The notes under the pieces were generated by a model. It was not told where the DNA came from. It ran no database searches and worked only from the letters and a program-made list of their open reading frames with translations. A program made the position numbers and the translations under genes. A stretch of DNA of 32,833 nucleotides from JAGLSB01 sp023135955 (GTDB lineage Bacteria > Bacteroidota > Bacteroidia > Bacteroidales > GCA-2748055): contig DAOVIO010000026.1 in NCBI GenBank assembly GCA_030673645.1, forward strand, positions 1 through 32,833, written 5' to 3'. Positions 17,404 to 25,649 of this stretch are shown here, piece by piece; within the stretch, counting starts at the first letter, position 1, and every line of letters starts with the position of its first letter.

Positions 17404-18093
17404 ATGAAAAAGAATCTGCCTAATACTATTACAATATTGAACCTTATTTCTGGAAGTTTAGGAATTATATTCCTTCTTCAAGGAAATATTTCTTATGCAA
17501 TATTCATGATCCTCATCTCTGCTATATTTGATTTTCTTGATGGCAGCGCTGCAAGATTGTTAAATGCTTATTCGGATGTTGGAAAAACCCTCGATTCATT
17601 AGCAGATGTCGTAAGTTTTGGTGTACTTCCCGGATTAATACTTTATTCCAGCCTTACATCCAATGATATACAATCAATGATTCCTGGCTTCCTTCCCTAC
17701 AATGGAATTTTAGTTCCGGTATTTGCAGCCATTAGACTGGCAATATTTGATAATGACACAAAACAAAAGGAAAATTTTAGAGGATTACCTGTGCCCGCCA
17801 ATGCCCTTTTTATTGGTGCAATGGTCTATATTTACGTTTACATTCCCGATTCATTTCTACATTTTGATACTTTGAGTTTTGTTTATTTATGTGTAGGCTC
17901 AAGTATTCTTCAGGTTATAATGATTGGCTTTATTTCTCTTAAATTTAAGGGAGTCGGATTGAAGGCAAATCTTTATAGATACATTGTCCTGATAGTAGCA
18001 ATTTTTCTCATCTCTGCCTTCAAATGGGAAGGAATTGTGTTGTCAATAGCTTTCTATATAGCAATATCGATTCTTACAGCAAAAAAAGACTAA
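17404..18093 (+). CDS. pssA: CDP-diacylglycerol-serine O-phosphatidyltransferase
   Basis: This is a 229-residue integral membrane enzyme with about six to eight hydrophobic segments. The CDP-alcohol phosphatidyltransferase motif is intact: D43-x2-D46-G47-x2-A50-R51-x8-G60-x3-D64-x3-D68 within FDFLDGSAARL and KTLDSLADVVSFG. The FRGLPVPANALF segment at about 120-131 is characteristic of the type II PssA subgroup. It makes phosphatidylserine, the precursor of phosphatidylethanolamine, at the inner membrane. It starts from an ATG at 17404 and runs convergently towards the small ORF that ends the cyd operon. Confidence 0.94.
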   Translation: MKKNLPNTITILNLISGSLGIIFLLQGNISYAIFMILISAIFDFLDGSAARLLNAYSDVGKTLDSLADVVSFGVLPGLILYSSLTSNDIQSMIPGFLPYNGILVPVFAAIRLAIFDNDTKQKENFRGLPVPANALFIGAMVYIYVYIPDSFLHFDTLSFVYLCVGSSILQVIMIGFISLKFKGVGLKANLYRYIVLIVAIFLISAFKWEGIVLSIAFYIAISILTAKKD

Positions 18094-18125
18094 ACTGAAA
18101 ACCAATTTCCAAATCTGAAAGGCGC

Positions 18126-18242
18126 TTATTCTTTCTTTTCCCAGCGATTCTCCATTTTCTTAACGGCTATTGTAATAAGCCAAAAAGAAGCAAGGATTAA
18201 TACCGGCCAGGTCATGTATAATAATATATATGGTAAATACAT
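18126..18242 (-). CDS. CydX-like 38-residue single-pass membrane protein at the end of the cyd operon
   Basis: A clean ATG-to-TAA frame of 38 codons begins 12 bases after the cydB stop on the same strand. It starts MYLPYILLYM, has one hydrophobic helix (about residues 3-26) with a central WPVLILASFWLI segment, and ends in a charged tail, KKMENRWEKKE. Size, topology (short periplasmic or very short N-terminus, basic cytoplasmic tail) and place fit CydX/CbdX, the small subunit that stabilises the haem site of cytochrome bd oxidase in proteobacteria. Sequence identity to E. coli CydX is not apparent, so a convergent or lineage-specific subunit is possible. It is below usual ORF-length cut-offs. 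Confidence 0.72.
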   Translation of the reverse strand: MYLPYILLYMTWPVLILASFWLITIAVKKMENRWEKKE

Positions 18243-18254
18243 AATAAGTTCTTA

Positions 18255-19385
18255 TTAATAAATATGTGAATCATCTCCCATTTCAACCTTATCAATTTTC
18301 TTATTATTGATTGCTCTCCAGGCATAGATAATATACCCAAGCACAAATGGAATAAATAAAGAAACATAACTCATTGCTGTTAAAGTATAATGACTAGATG
18401 AAGCATTCTGTATATGCAATGAACTTTGTATATCAAAGGCTGAAGGATAGAAACAAGTATTATTGAATCCTGCCAGTATGAAAATTGAAAATACAACAAG
18501 AACAGTTCCTATTCCGCTAAACCAGATTGCATTCTCAAATTCCACTATAATGGAACGAATAATAGCATAAAGAACCATAACAACTCCACCAAGAAACAGA
18601 ATAGTATTTACAGGCATCTCCATGAAGTTATGTAAATATTTATAACTTTCCATGCTAACAATCATTGTATCAGGATCGTATGCAAAGCCATCCATCAATA
18701 ACAGCTCAATCAACCAATAAAGAAATGTAATGAGAAAAATTCCAGTATTGATTATTAACATTGGTTTCGATCTTTCAAGAATTATATTGTCATCAATATT
18801 CTTTTGGAAATAATGAATGGCAAGAATTCTTGATAAAGCAAATATTGCGATACCCAGCGCTACATTATGAAAATTCGCTACAGCTTCAAGTCCATACCAG
18901 TTATTGGCCCACCGCGACAGGTACATATCATTAACGACAAAATTTCCTCCATTAAAGAAGGTTCCCACGGCTGTTCCAATTAATATTGTAGCCAGAATTC
19001 CATTGATGAGCATAAATACCTCGTATGTTTTGCTTCCCAAAAAATTATTAGGTTTCGACCTGAACTCATAGGCTATTGCCTGAAGAATAAAACAAAAAAG
19101 AATCGCCATCCAGACCCAGTATGCCCCTCCGAAAGAAGTCGCATAAAAAAGTGGAAAGGAAGCAAAAAACGCTCCTCCAAATGTAACAAGGGTTGTAAAA
19201 GTAAACTCCCATTTTCTTCCCAGAGCGTTAACAAGAATTGTCTTTTCCATACTTGTTTTACCAAGACTGAAAATCAATGTCTGTCCTCCTTGAACGAACA
19301 TAAGAAAGACAAGAAAACCAGCCAGAAGCGAGATAATTACCCACCAATACTGCTGTAAAGCTAAATGTGATAGATTTTCAAACAT
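18255..19385 (-). CDS. cydB: Cytochrome bd ubiquinol oxidase subunit II
   Basis: The 376-residue polytopic protein is close to the 379 residues of E. coli CydB. LFVLFFRQ-type shadow frames aside, the true frame shows eight to nine membrane helices, with FMLINGILATILIGTAVGTFF and YVSLFIPFVLGYIIYAWRAI at the C-terminus. It forms the heterodimer with CydA that reduces O2 to water using quinol. It starts 1 base after the cydA stop. A near-perfect Shine-Dalgarno AAGGAGGT (19400-19393) sits inside the cydA EEGGK codons, 7 bases before the ATG. This is notable in a phylum where many genes lack such a site. Confidence 0.95.
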   Translation of the reverse strand: MFENLSHLALQQYWWVIISLLAGFLVFLMFVQGGQTLIFSLGKTSMEKTILVNALGRKWEFTFTTLVTFGGAFFASFPLFYATSFGGAYWVWMAILFCFILQAIAYEFRSKPNNFLGSKTYEVFMLINGILATILIGTAVGTFFNGGNFVVNDMYLSRWANNWYGLEAVANFHNVALGIAIFALSRILAIHYFQKNIDDNIILERSKPMLIINTGIFLITFLYWLIELLLMDGFAYDPDTMIVSMESYKYLHNFMEMPVNTILFLGGVVMVLYAIIRSIIVEFENAIWFSGIGTVLVVFSIFILAGFNNTCFYPSAFDIQSSLHIQNASSSHYTLTAMSYVSLFIPFVLGYIIYAWRAINNKKIDKVEMGDDSHIY

Positions 19386-19386
19386 A

Positions 19387-20955
19387 TTATTTACCTCCTT
19401 CTTCTTTAGGTCCGATTTTTATTTGCTTAGTTAAAATTTTTACTTCAGCAATTGCTAGAACTGTAAATACTACAAAAAATAGCCAGAAAGTAACCTGAAC
19501 TGCACTTGCACTAATTTGCGAGACTGCGGCTGTTGTTGTCATTAAATCCTGAATCACCCATGGTTGCCTTCCAACTTCTGCAACCACCCAACCTGCCTCA
19601 CTGGCAATATAGGCAAGGGGTATTGTGAATAGAGCAACCCTGAGGAACCATTTTCTTTTTGGCAGATTATCTTTTAGAGAAATCAAAAGAGCCAGAGCGA
19701 AGAAAAGTAGAAAATAAAAACCCAGGATTACCATAATATGAAAACTATAAAAACACAATGGTACATTTGGGACAAGAGCTGATTCATCGACCAGAGATCC
19801 ATAGCCTAAGTACCTGAAATATTCTTCTTTATATTCTTCATCATAAAATTTAGCCTTTAAGGTTTCATAGGTCGTTATATCATCATTCTTTTTTGCTGCC
19901 TTCATATTTTTCAGGTCATCGATAACAAGACGACCTCTCCTCATTTTCTCTTCAGCAGAAATATAGCCCCATTCCGAATTACCTCCCACAAGGTCGTTAA
20001 CTCCTGGCACAAATGCATCCCACTTCCCATATGCCAGATAGGATAATAGATCAGGCACTTCTATTCTGAATGAAAAATCCATTAATTTTTTATTCTCCGG
20101 ATCCGTTTCGCTCGATGATAAAACTCCAATAACAACCAGACCTGCACCTTCCTGTCCATGATAAAGGCCTTCTATTGCAGCAAGCTTCATAGGTTGTACT
20201 TCTGCAATCTCACGGGTTGAACTATCGCCGGTAGATATAACAAAAATTATAGATAACAATCCAAATATAGATGCTACCAGAATGGAACGTTTTGCAAAAA
20301 TTATTTCACGATTCTTAAGAATATACCAGGCAGATACTCCAATAACAAAAATCGATGCGAGTACAAATCCCTGAGAAATAGTATGAAGAAATTTATTGAC
20401 TGCCATTGGTGAGAATAGGATTTCCCAGAAATTAATCATTTCATTTCTTGCCAATTCAGGATTAAATTGCATCCCAACCGGGTTTTGCATCCATGCATTA
20501 GCAACAAGAATCCAAAGAGCAGAAAGATTGGCTCCAACTGCAGTAAGCCATGTGGCAGTTAAGTGAAATTTTTTGCTCACCTTGTTCCAGCCAAAAAACA
20601 TTACAGCAATAAAAGTTGATTCCATAAAAAAGGCCATAATACCCTCAATGGCCAGTGGGGCACCAAAAATATCACCCACAAACCAGGCATAACTTGACCA
20701 GTTTGTCCCGAATTCAAATTCAAGAATAATTCCTGTTGCCACTCCAATAGCAAAGTTTATTCCGAAGAGGGTCATCCAGAATTTAGTGATTTTCTTCCAT
20801 TCCGGATTTCCTGTACGGACATATATCGTTTCCATTATTGCTATAATAAACGATAATCCGAGCGTCAATGGCACAAACAACCAATGATACATGGCTGTAA
20901 GCGCAAATTGGGCTCTCGACCAGTTAACTAAAGCAAGATCTAAATTTTCTAACAT
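19387..20955 (-). CDS. cydA: Cytochrome bd ubiquinol oxidase subunit I
   Basis: The 522-residue protein is the same length as E. coli CydA. FALTAMYHWLFVPLTLG holds H24, equivalent to the high-spin haem b595/d ligand H19. Next comes FGTNWSSYAWFVGDIFGAPL with the conserved acidic/proton-channel region (IEGIMAFFMEST). KFLHTISQGFVLAS gives the haem b558 His, and FYSFHIMVILGFY holds the Met ligand. The Q-loop between helices VI and VII is present (about 250-400, with GKWDAFVPGVNDL). GRQPWVIQDLMTT near residue 465 is the invariant C-terminal motif. It is a membrane quinol oxidase with high O2 affinity, suited to microoxic growth or oxidative stress. Confidence 0.97.
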   Translation of the reverse strand: MLENLDLALVNWSRAQFALTAMYHWLFVPLTLGLSFIIAIMETIYVRTGNPEWKKITKFWMTLFGINFAIGVATGIILEFEFGTNWSSYAWFVGDIFGAPLAIEGIMAFFMESTFIAVMFFGWNKVSKKFHLTATWLTAVGANLSALWILVANAWMQNPVGMQFNPELARNEMINFWEILFSPMAVNKFLHTISQGFVLASIFVIGVSAWYILKNREIIFAKRSILVASIFGLLSIIFVISTGDSSTREIAEVQPMKLAAIEGLYHGQEGAGLVVIGVLSSSETDPENKKLMDFSFRIEVPDLLSYLAYGKWDAFVPGVNDLVGGNSEWGYISAEEKMRRGRLVIDDLKNMKAAKKNDDITTYETLKAKFYDEEYKEEYFRYLGYGSLVDESALVPNVPLCFYSFHIMVILGFYFLLFFALALLISLKDNLPKRKWFLRVALFTIPLAYIASEAGWVVAEVGRQPWVIQDLMTTTAAVSQISASAVQVTFWLFFVVFTVLAIAEVKILTKQIKIGPKEEGGK

Positions 20956-20963
20956 ATTTTAGC

Positions 20964-21185
20964 TTATTTAGTTAGTTGATCCAAAACGTATTCGCCACGT
21001 TCTGTATCTGTATCAAAATTTCTCTTTAAAATATCTGGGAAAAAGAATACTTTCAGGATAAAAAACATGATGAAGAGTTTAATAATAATAATTAACCAAA
21101 CTTGTTTCCCCCAGCCTGATAAGTTTTTAAAACCTTCCAAATAAAATCTGAAAATTCGATTGAAAATGTTAGATTTATTTTTCAT
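20964..21185 (-). CDS. DUF4492 family small membrane protein upstream of cydA
   Basis: I choose the ATG ending at 21185 (73 residues, MKNKSNIFNRIFRF). A TTG eight codons upstream (21207-21209) would overlap a promoter -7 box. The protein has an amphipathic start, RIFRFYLEGFKNLSGWGKQVW, cut here as RFYLEGFKNL and WGKQVW, then one membrane helix (about 31-52, IIKLFIMFFILKVFFFP) and a polar tail. It matches the DUF4492 pattern 'FY.EGF.....G..LW.II.IKLF..F..L..FFFP', which occurs in Bacteroidetes directly upstream of cydA. It ends 8 bases before the cydA start codon and is probably an assembly or accessory factor of the bd oxidase; the mechanism is unknown. Confidence 0.85.
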   Translation of the reverse strand: MKNKSNIFNRIFRFYLEGFKNLSGWGKQVWLIIIIKLFIMFFILKVFFFPDILKRNFDTDTERGEYVLDQLTK

Positions 21186-21206
21186 TGCAAATTCAAAATC
21201 TATTGT

Positions 21207-21236
21207 CAAATATATAAAAAATGAATTATTAACAAT
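21207..21236 (-). promoter_or_regulatory. Probable proximal promoter of the DUF4492-cydAB operon
   Basis: On the minus strand there is ATTG (21236-21233), 18 bases, then TATATTTG (21214-21207), close to the Bacteroidetes consensus TTTG-N19-TAnnTTTG. The start site would fall near 21200, leaving a short leader before the ATG at 21185. Confidence 0.6.
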
Positions 21237-21280
21237 GCTTATGCAAACTAAAAGACAATCTTAGTTAAATCATCAACTGG

Positions 21281-21310
21281 CAAATATAAGCTATGATAAC
21301 TATATTGAAA
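21281..21310 (-). promoter_or_regulatory. Possible second, distal promoter of the cyd operon
   Basis: On the minus strand there is TTTC (21310-21307), 18 bases, then TATATTTG (21288-21281). The -7 octamer is identical to the proximal candidate, which supports tandem promoters, though AT-rich sequence makes chance matches likely. Confidence 0.45.
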
Positions 21311-21331
21311 GTATTTAAGATTATTGAAAAA

Positions 21332-21460
21332 TACTGGTGTGCTGGTGTGGTGTCTGGTGCTATGTGAAACTCAGCATTCGGGAGTTTACGAACCGAAGGA
21401 TGTTAGTTGAACTAGTCCCGAGTATTCTCTCGGGATCTTAATGTGCTCGTGTGTTGGTGA
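21332..21460. repeat. Intergenic low-complexity and hairpin repeat block
   Basis: A GT-rich stretch repeats ctggtg at 21334-21360. It is followed by a hairpin tcccgag (21416-21422) tattct ctcggga (21429-21435), and a weaker pairing ttcgg/ccgaa at about 21378-21397. A second GT-rich stretch gtgctcgtgtgttggtg comes after. No ORF is present in the 21210-21542 gap. The hairpin has no T-run and looks like a dispersed palindromic repeat rather than a terminator. Confidence 0.55.
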
Positions 21461-21542
21461 TTATTAAATAAATTTCATCCCCAGAAGAATTTTTGATCGC
21501 AAAATTTTCACCTCGAAAAAAAAATGATGACCTTCGCATCTC

Positions 21543-22415
21543 ATGGAAAATATTTTTTCAGATAGATTATTGCCTATTGCTATTGCTGTCATCACACTTG
21601 GCATGGGATTAAGTATTAATGCAAGCGATTTCAGAAAAGTTTTTACTCAGCCTAAAGCACTTACAATCGGAATTTGCTGCCAGATGATTCTCTTACCCGG
21701 TATTGCATTTTTAATAGCTACATTTTCTGATATAGATCCTGTGTATAAGGTTGGCCTGATAATTATATCAGCTTGTCCGGGAGGAGCTTCATCAAACCTC
21801 ATAACTTACTTGCTAAATGGAAATGTTGCTCTTTCAATATCTATGACTGTTTTAAATTCATTAATAACTTTAATAACCATTCCGATTGTTGTTAGTTTGG
21901 GAATATTTTACTTTACAAGCGCTGAAGCTGACATAAGTTTACCTATTGGATTAACTATAATCAAAATTTTCCTTGTAACAATTCTTCCTGCTGGCGCAGG
22001 AGTAAGTATCCGTCATTATTTTCACGAACTAGCTGATAAGCTTCAAAAACCGTTGCATTATTTACTACCCGCATTGCTTCTAACCATATATGCAGGAGTA
22101 TTATTCATTGATGAAGGAGAAGAGTCGTCTCAACTCATTAACAGTTTATATCTTCTGCCCTATCCACTTCTTCTAAATTTCATAAGCATGATTGCAGGAT
22201 GGGGTGTTGCACGGATTTTCTTGTTAAGGAAAAAGAATCAGTTTACAATATCAATCGAGGTCGGACTTCAAAATTCAGCTCTTGCTATCTTTGTTGCTGC
22301 TACAATTCTTCAGAATCATTCCATGGCACTGATACCTGTGATTTATGGAGCATTTTCATTTTTTACAACTGCACTATTTGGATATGGAGTTAAAAAGTGT
22401 GTTAGAGAAGGCTAA
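21543..22415 (+). CDS. Bile acid:sodium symporter (BASS) family transporter
   Basis: The 290-residue membrane protein has nine or ten hydrophobic helices. The start LITLGMGLSINASDF-like segment (TLGMGLSINASDF) and SACPGGASSNLITYLLNGNVALS at about 79-101 are the BASS core crossing region, where Na+ sites lie. VGLQNSALAIFVAATIL at about 239-255 is the second crossing helix pattern E-x-G-x-QN. Such proteins co-transport organic anions or small acids with sodium at the inner membrane; the substrate is not predictable. Its stop overlaps the stop of the convergent T9SS-domain gene by 4 bases, so there is no room for a terminator between them. Confidence 0.9.
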   Translation: MENIFSDRLLPIAIAVITLGMGLSINASDFRKVFTQPKALTIGICCQMILLPGIAFLIATFSDIDPVYKVGLIIISACPGGASSNLITYLLNGNVALSISMTVLNSLITLITIPIVVSLGIFYFTSAEADISLPIGLTIIKIFLVTILPAGAGVSIRHYFHELADKLQKPLHYLLPALLLTIYAGVLFIDEGEESSQLINSLYLLPYPLLLNFISMIAGWGVARIFLLRKKNQFTISIEVGLQNSALAIFVAATILQNHSMALIPVIYGAFSFFTTALFGYGVKKCVREG

Positions 22416-22849
22416 TCGAGGTTATAAATGATTTGAACAAATCCTGTTTTTTTTAAAGGAGCGGCTCCATCTATTTGTCGGATAACATAATAATAAACAC
22501 CGGGACGTAAAATATGTCCGGCTAAGGATCGACCATCCCAATTTATAACTGCTGTTTCCGATTTATAAACTAACATTCCTGAACGGGCATAAACAGAAAA
22601 TTCATAAAGATTTATTCCATTGGTTTTAACCACAAAATAATCATTGTATCCATCTACATTAGGTGTAAATACATTAGGAACATCAAGGCTATCAATTGTA
22701 ATAGTATCGCTCACCTGATTAATAACAAATCCGATATTCATGCTATCGAGACTTTCTGTTTTATCTGCAGTAATAATTACCTGAGTAAAAACATTAATCG
22801 TCCCAAGAAGCAGACTAATTATTAATACTGAATGTTTCAAATGGCTCAT
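22412..22849 (-). CDS. Very small T9SS type-B C-terminal domain protein
   Basis: The 145-residue product consists of a signal peptide (1-22, ending NVFTQ), a 33-residue linker and a type-B sorting domain that fills the remainder. VPNVFTPNVDGYND is at 57-70, LYEFSVYARSGMLVY at 81-95, NWDG at 103-106, PGVYYYVI at 116-123 and KTGFVQIIY at 134-142. These are the strands of the gliding-motility/CHU_C-like domain that directs cargo through the type IX secretion system. Normally it ends proteins of several hundred to thousands of residues, whereas here there is no cargo domain. It may be a remnant of a larger surface protein or a tiny exported protein in its own right. The frame is intact, with a good start and stop. 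Confidence 0.85.
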   Translation of the reverse strand: MSHLKHSVLIISLLLGTINVFTQVIITADKTESLDSMNIGFVINQVSDTITIDSLDVPNVFTPNVDGYNDYFVVKTNGINLYEFSVYARSGMLVYKSETAVINWDGRSLAGHILRPGVYYYVIRQIDGAAPLKKTGFVQIIYNLD

Positions 22850-22894
22850 TCGACGAATTATTCCTGTAAATATATAGATAAGAGCCTAAAATGC

Positions 22895-23995
22895 TCACAT
22901 CTTTTCTGTCAATTTTTTCACAAGCCTGAATTTATTCAAAAATTCCCTGGCAAAAACTCTTATAATTGTATAAGTAGGAATAGCGATAATCATTCCGGTT
23001 ACACCTCCCACACTTCCTGCTATCATTATCACAAGGAAAATTTCCAGTGGATGAGCATTGACAGAATTGGAAAAGATTACAGGCTGGAAAACAATATTAT
23101 CGATAGCCTGAACTGAAAGGAAAACTAGAAGCATATAACCAACCAGAGGTCCTAATTCAATCATTTCCATATTAATATTAAAGGCAATTCCAAGTAAAAC
23201 TCCTAGTGCTGACCCAATTAATGGTCCAAGATATGGGACTACATTAAGTATAGCGGCGGTTAATCCTATCAATAAACTTTTCTTGAACCCTAGTCCTACA
23301 ATACTCATACCCAAAGTGACCAAAATAAGAATTCCGGATAATTGAAAAGAAATTCCTATAAAATATCGGGACAAGAGTCTGCGTATAGAACTCATTGCAT
23401 GACGTAAGGTCTTTTCGTGCTTCTCTGGCACCAATAATATGATTATTTCAATTAGGATTCCTCTTTCTTTCAGGAAAAAAAATGTAATAAAAGATATTGA
23501 GAAAATCGCAATGAAAATATCACCAAGTATTCCAGCTATTGAGCCAAATAGATTTGTAATAATTGAAACATTCAGAACATTACTCAATTTATCAGTTATA
23601 TACTCATCGAACGACTGTCCACTATCTCCTCCGATATTAAAATCGTCATATACTCCTTCAATCTTTGAAATAGGTTGATCCAATTGCTCAACAAATGAAT
23701 TCACATCAACAGTTGATAATTCGTTGGCTTCAAGGGCAATAATAGGGATAATGATTCTGAAAAATCCGATAAAAGCTGTGTACAGGAATATTAAAGTCAA
23801 TAGAGCCTTAAGCCATGATGGCAGCCTTATATTTCGATAGTTAAGCTTACCAAGCAAGTCAACAATAGGTGCTCCAATTAAAGAAAGAACGGCAGACACA
23901 GCTATATAAACAATAATATTTGAAAAATACCATATGAGAAATCCGGCTAAAAGAATTCCGAGGGCAATAATTATATAACGTGCTGATTTAGTCAT
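22895..23995 (-). CDS. AI-2E family transporter (PF01594-like)
   Basis: The 366-residue polytopic protein has paired N-terminal helices (about 7-50), a soluble middle domain (about 95-145) and five or so C-terminal helices. The closing segments FKKSLLIGLTAAILNVVPYLG, given as LTAAILNVVPYLGPLIG, and FSNSVNAHPLEIFLVIMIAG match the 'N.(I/V)PY.G' and 'HP......L.GG...G..G' signatures of the family. Members export diverse small solutes or sodium ions; AI-2 export is proven for few. It lies 45 bases from the T9SS-domain gene start, in the same direction, and might share its transcript. Confidence 0.9.
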   Translation of the reverse strand: MTKSARYIIIALGILLAGFLIWYFSNIIVYIAVSAVLSLIGAPIVDLLGKLNYRNIRLPSWLKALLTLIFLYTAFIGFFRIIIPIIALEANELSTVDVNSFVEQLDQPISKIEGVYDDFNIGGDSGQSFDEYITDKLSNVLNVSIITNLFGSIAGILGDIFIAIFSISFITFFFLKERGILIEIIILLVPEKHEKTLRHAMSSIRRLLSRYFIGISFQLSGILILVTLGMSIVGLGFKKSLLIGLTAAILNVVPYLGPLIGSALGVLLGIAFNINMEMIELGPLVGYMLLVFLSVQAIDNIVFQPVIFSNSVNAHPLEIFLVIMIAGSVGGVTGMIIAIPTYTIIRVFAREFLNKFRLVKKLTEKM

Positions 23996-24060
23996 TTTTT
24001 AAAATTAACATCTAAGTTAATCAGTTTTTTTAGCCAGACTTCATTTTCAATGATAAAATT

Positions 24061-24068
24061 TATTTTTG
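24061..24068 (+). promoter_or_regulatory. Candidate -7 box for thyA-folA
   Basis: TATTTTTG matches the Bacteroidetes TAnnTTTG box exactly and lies 98 bases upstream of the thyA ATG. No TTTG is present at the expected -33 spacing, so this is a half-match only. Confidence 0.45.
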
Positions 24069-24165
24069 TGAATAATGCAGGTTAAAACTTGTTCATATCA
24101 ACCTGCTAAAATATTTCAACTCTTATTTCAAAATATCTACTTTTGGAGAGATAAATTTTACAGAC

Positions 24166-24960
24166 ATGAAGCAGTATCTTGATTTACTTTCCCATGTAAT
24201 AGAATCCGGACATGAAAAAAAAGATCGTACCGGGACTGGGACAATAAGTACTTTTGGTTATCAGATGAGGTTTGACTTACAGGAGGGATTTCCTGCACTC
24301 ACAACAAAAGAGCTACATTTAAAGTCCATCATTCACGAACTAATTTGGTTCCTCTCGGGCAATACTAATGTAAAATACTTAAATGAAAATGGTGTGAGAA
24401 TCTGGAATGAGTGGGCAAATGAAAATGGTGAGCTTGGGCCAATATATGGCTATCAATGGCGCTCGTGGCCATCACCTGATGGGAATCACATCGATCAGAT
24501 AAGCCAGGTAATAGAATCAATAAAAGTTAATCCTGACTCCCGAAGACATATTATTAGTGCCTGGAATGTAAGCGAACTTAAAAACATGGCACTCCCTCCT
24601 TGTCACATATTATTTCAATTCTATGTATCGAATGGGAAACTAAGTTGTCAACTCTACCAAAGGAGTGCGGATATTTTTTTGGGAGTACCTTTTAATATTG
24701 CCTCCTATGCCCTGCTTACTATGATGATTGCACAGGAAACAGGTCTTGAACCAGGTGATTTTATTCATACACTTGGCGATGCACATATATACATGAATCA
24801 TATTGATCAGGTTAAAATTCAATTGAAAAGGAAACCTAAGAATCTTCCTAAAATGATTCTTAATGAAAAAATTACTAAAGTCCTGGATTTCTCCTATGAA
24901 GATTTCACCCTGGAAGATTACAATCCTGATCCACATATTAAGGGAACAATCTCAATATAA
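24166..24960 (+). CDS. thyA: Thymidylate synthase
   Basis: The 264-residue enzyme has the same length as E. coli ThyA, and its catalytic cysteine falls at the same number, C146, in ALPPCHILFQF. Other landmarks are KKDRTGTGTISTFG near the N-terminus (folate and phosphate binding R21), ELIWFLSGNTNVKYL, YGYQWRSW, DSRRHIISAWN with the phosphate-binding arginines, LYQRSADIFLGVPFNIASYA and HTLGDAHIYMNH. It methylates dUMP to dTMP with methylene-tetrahydrofolate, leaving dihydrofolate for the downstream folA product. It is cytoplasmic. Confidence 0.98.
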   Translation: MKQYLDLLSHVIESGHEKKDRTGTGTISTFGYQMRFDLQEGFPALTTKELHLKSIIHELIWFLSGNTNVKYLNENGVRIWNEWANENGELGPIYGYQWRSWPSPDGNHIDQISQVIESIKVNPDSRRHIISAWNVSELKNMALPPCHILFQFYVSNGKLSCQLYQRSADIFLGVPFNIASYALLTMMIAQETGLEPGDFIHTLGDAHIYMNHIDQVKIQLKRKPKNLPKMILNEKITKVLDFSYEDFTLEDYNPDPHIKGTISI

Positions 24961-24972
24961 TAATAACATCAT

Positions 24973-25473
24973 ATGACAAATTATAAGAATATATCCATCA
25001 TAGTAGCCATAGCCCAAAATAATGCAATTGGTAAAAACAATAAGTTATTATGGCATATTTCAGACGATTTAAAACGGTTTAAAAAAATTACTACCGGACA
25101 TACAATTGTTATGGGGAAAAAGACATTTCATTCCTTACCAAACGGCCCTTTACCCAACAGAGTGAATATGGTAATTACCGATGTAAAAGATGAACGCTTC
25201 GAAGGATGTGAGATGGCTTATTCTATTGAAGATGCCTTACAACAATTCGATGAAAAAGAAGAAGTATATGTTATTGGCGGTGGGATGATTTATAAACAAT
25301 TCCTTCCACACGCAAGCAGACTCTACCTTACATTAGTTCATCAGGATTTTGAGGCTGATACTTTTTTCCCCGTTATTAATTATGATGAATGGAAGGAAAT
25401 CTTAAAAGAAAGATATGAAGCTTCAGAGAAAAATGAGTTTCCATATACCAACCTGATTCTGGAAAGGAAGTAA
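24973..25473 (+). CDS. folA: Dihydrofolate reductase
   Basis: The 166-residue protein starts 12 bases after thyA. ISIIVAIAQNNAIGKNNKLLW is broken here as IVAIAQNNAIGKNNKL, followed by WHISDDLKRFKKITTG (the conserved acidic D in the folate site) and VMGKKTFHSLP (NADPH loop). EVYVIGGGMIYKQFLP is the GG motif, and TLVHQDFEADTFFP is the C-terminal TxxH-x-x-D-T-F-FP signature. It regenerates tetrahydrofolate and closes the cycle with ThyA. The gene pair thyA-folA is common in bacteria. Confidence 0.97.
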   Translation: MTNYKNISIIVAIAQNNAIGKNNKLLWHISDDLKRFKKITTGHTIVMGKKTFHSLPNGPLPNRVNMVITDVKDERFEGCEMAYSIEDALQQFDEKEEVYVIGGGMIYKQFLPHASRLYLTLVHQDFEADTFFPVINYDEWKEILKERYEASEKNEFPYTNLILERK

Positions 25474-25649
25474 AGTTAATGAATGTGAAAGGATAAGTCT
25501 TTATACAGGATATTTAAAAAGGAACCCATAAAAAATGACAGAAGACCATGCAATTTAAGCTTTGAAAATTCCTTTAAGATTGAAAAAGATAAAAAAAAAC
25601 CTTATTTTGCTGAATCAAATTAATACTAATCACAACTAAATTGACAAAA

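Noticed and set aside
21416..21435. Terminator for the cyd operon or BASS gene
   Set aside because: It lies upstream of both genes' starts and has no T-run; more like a dispersed repeat.
25641..25649. TTG start for the DUF2147 gene
   Set aside because: The ATG three codons later gives a normal signal peptide start.
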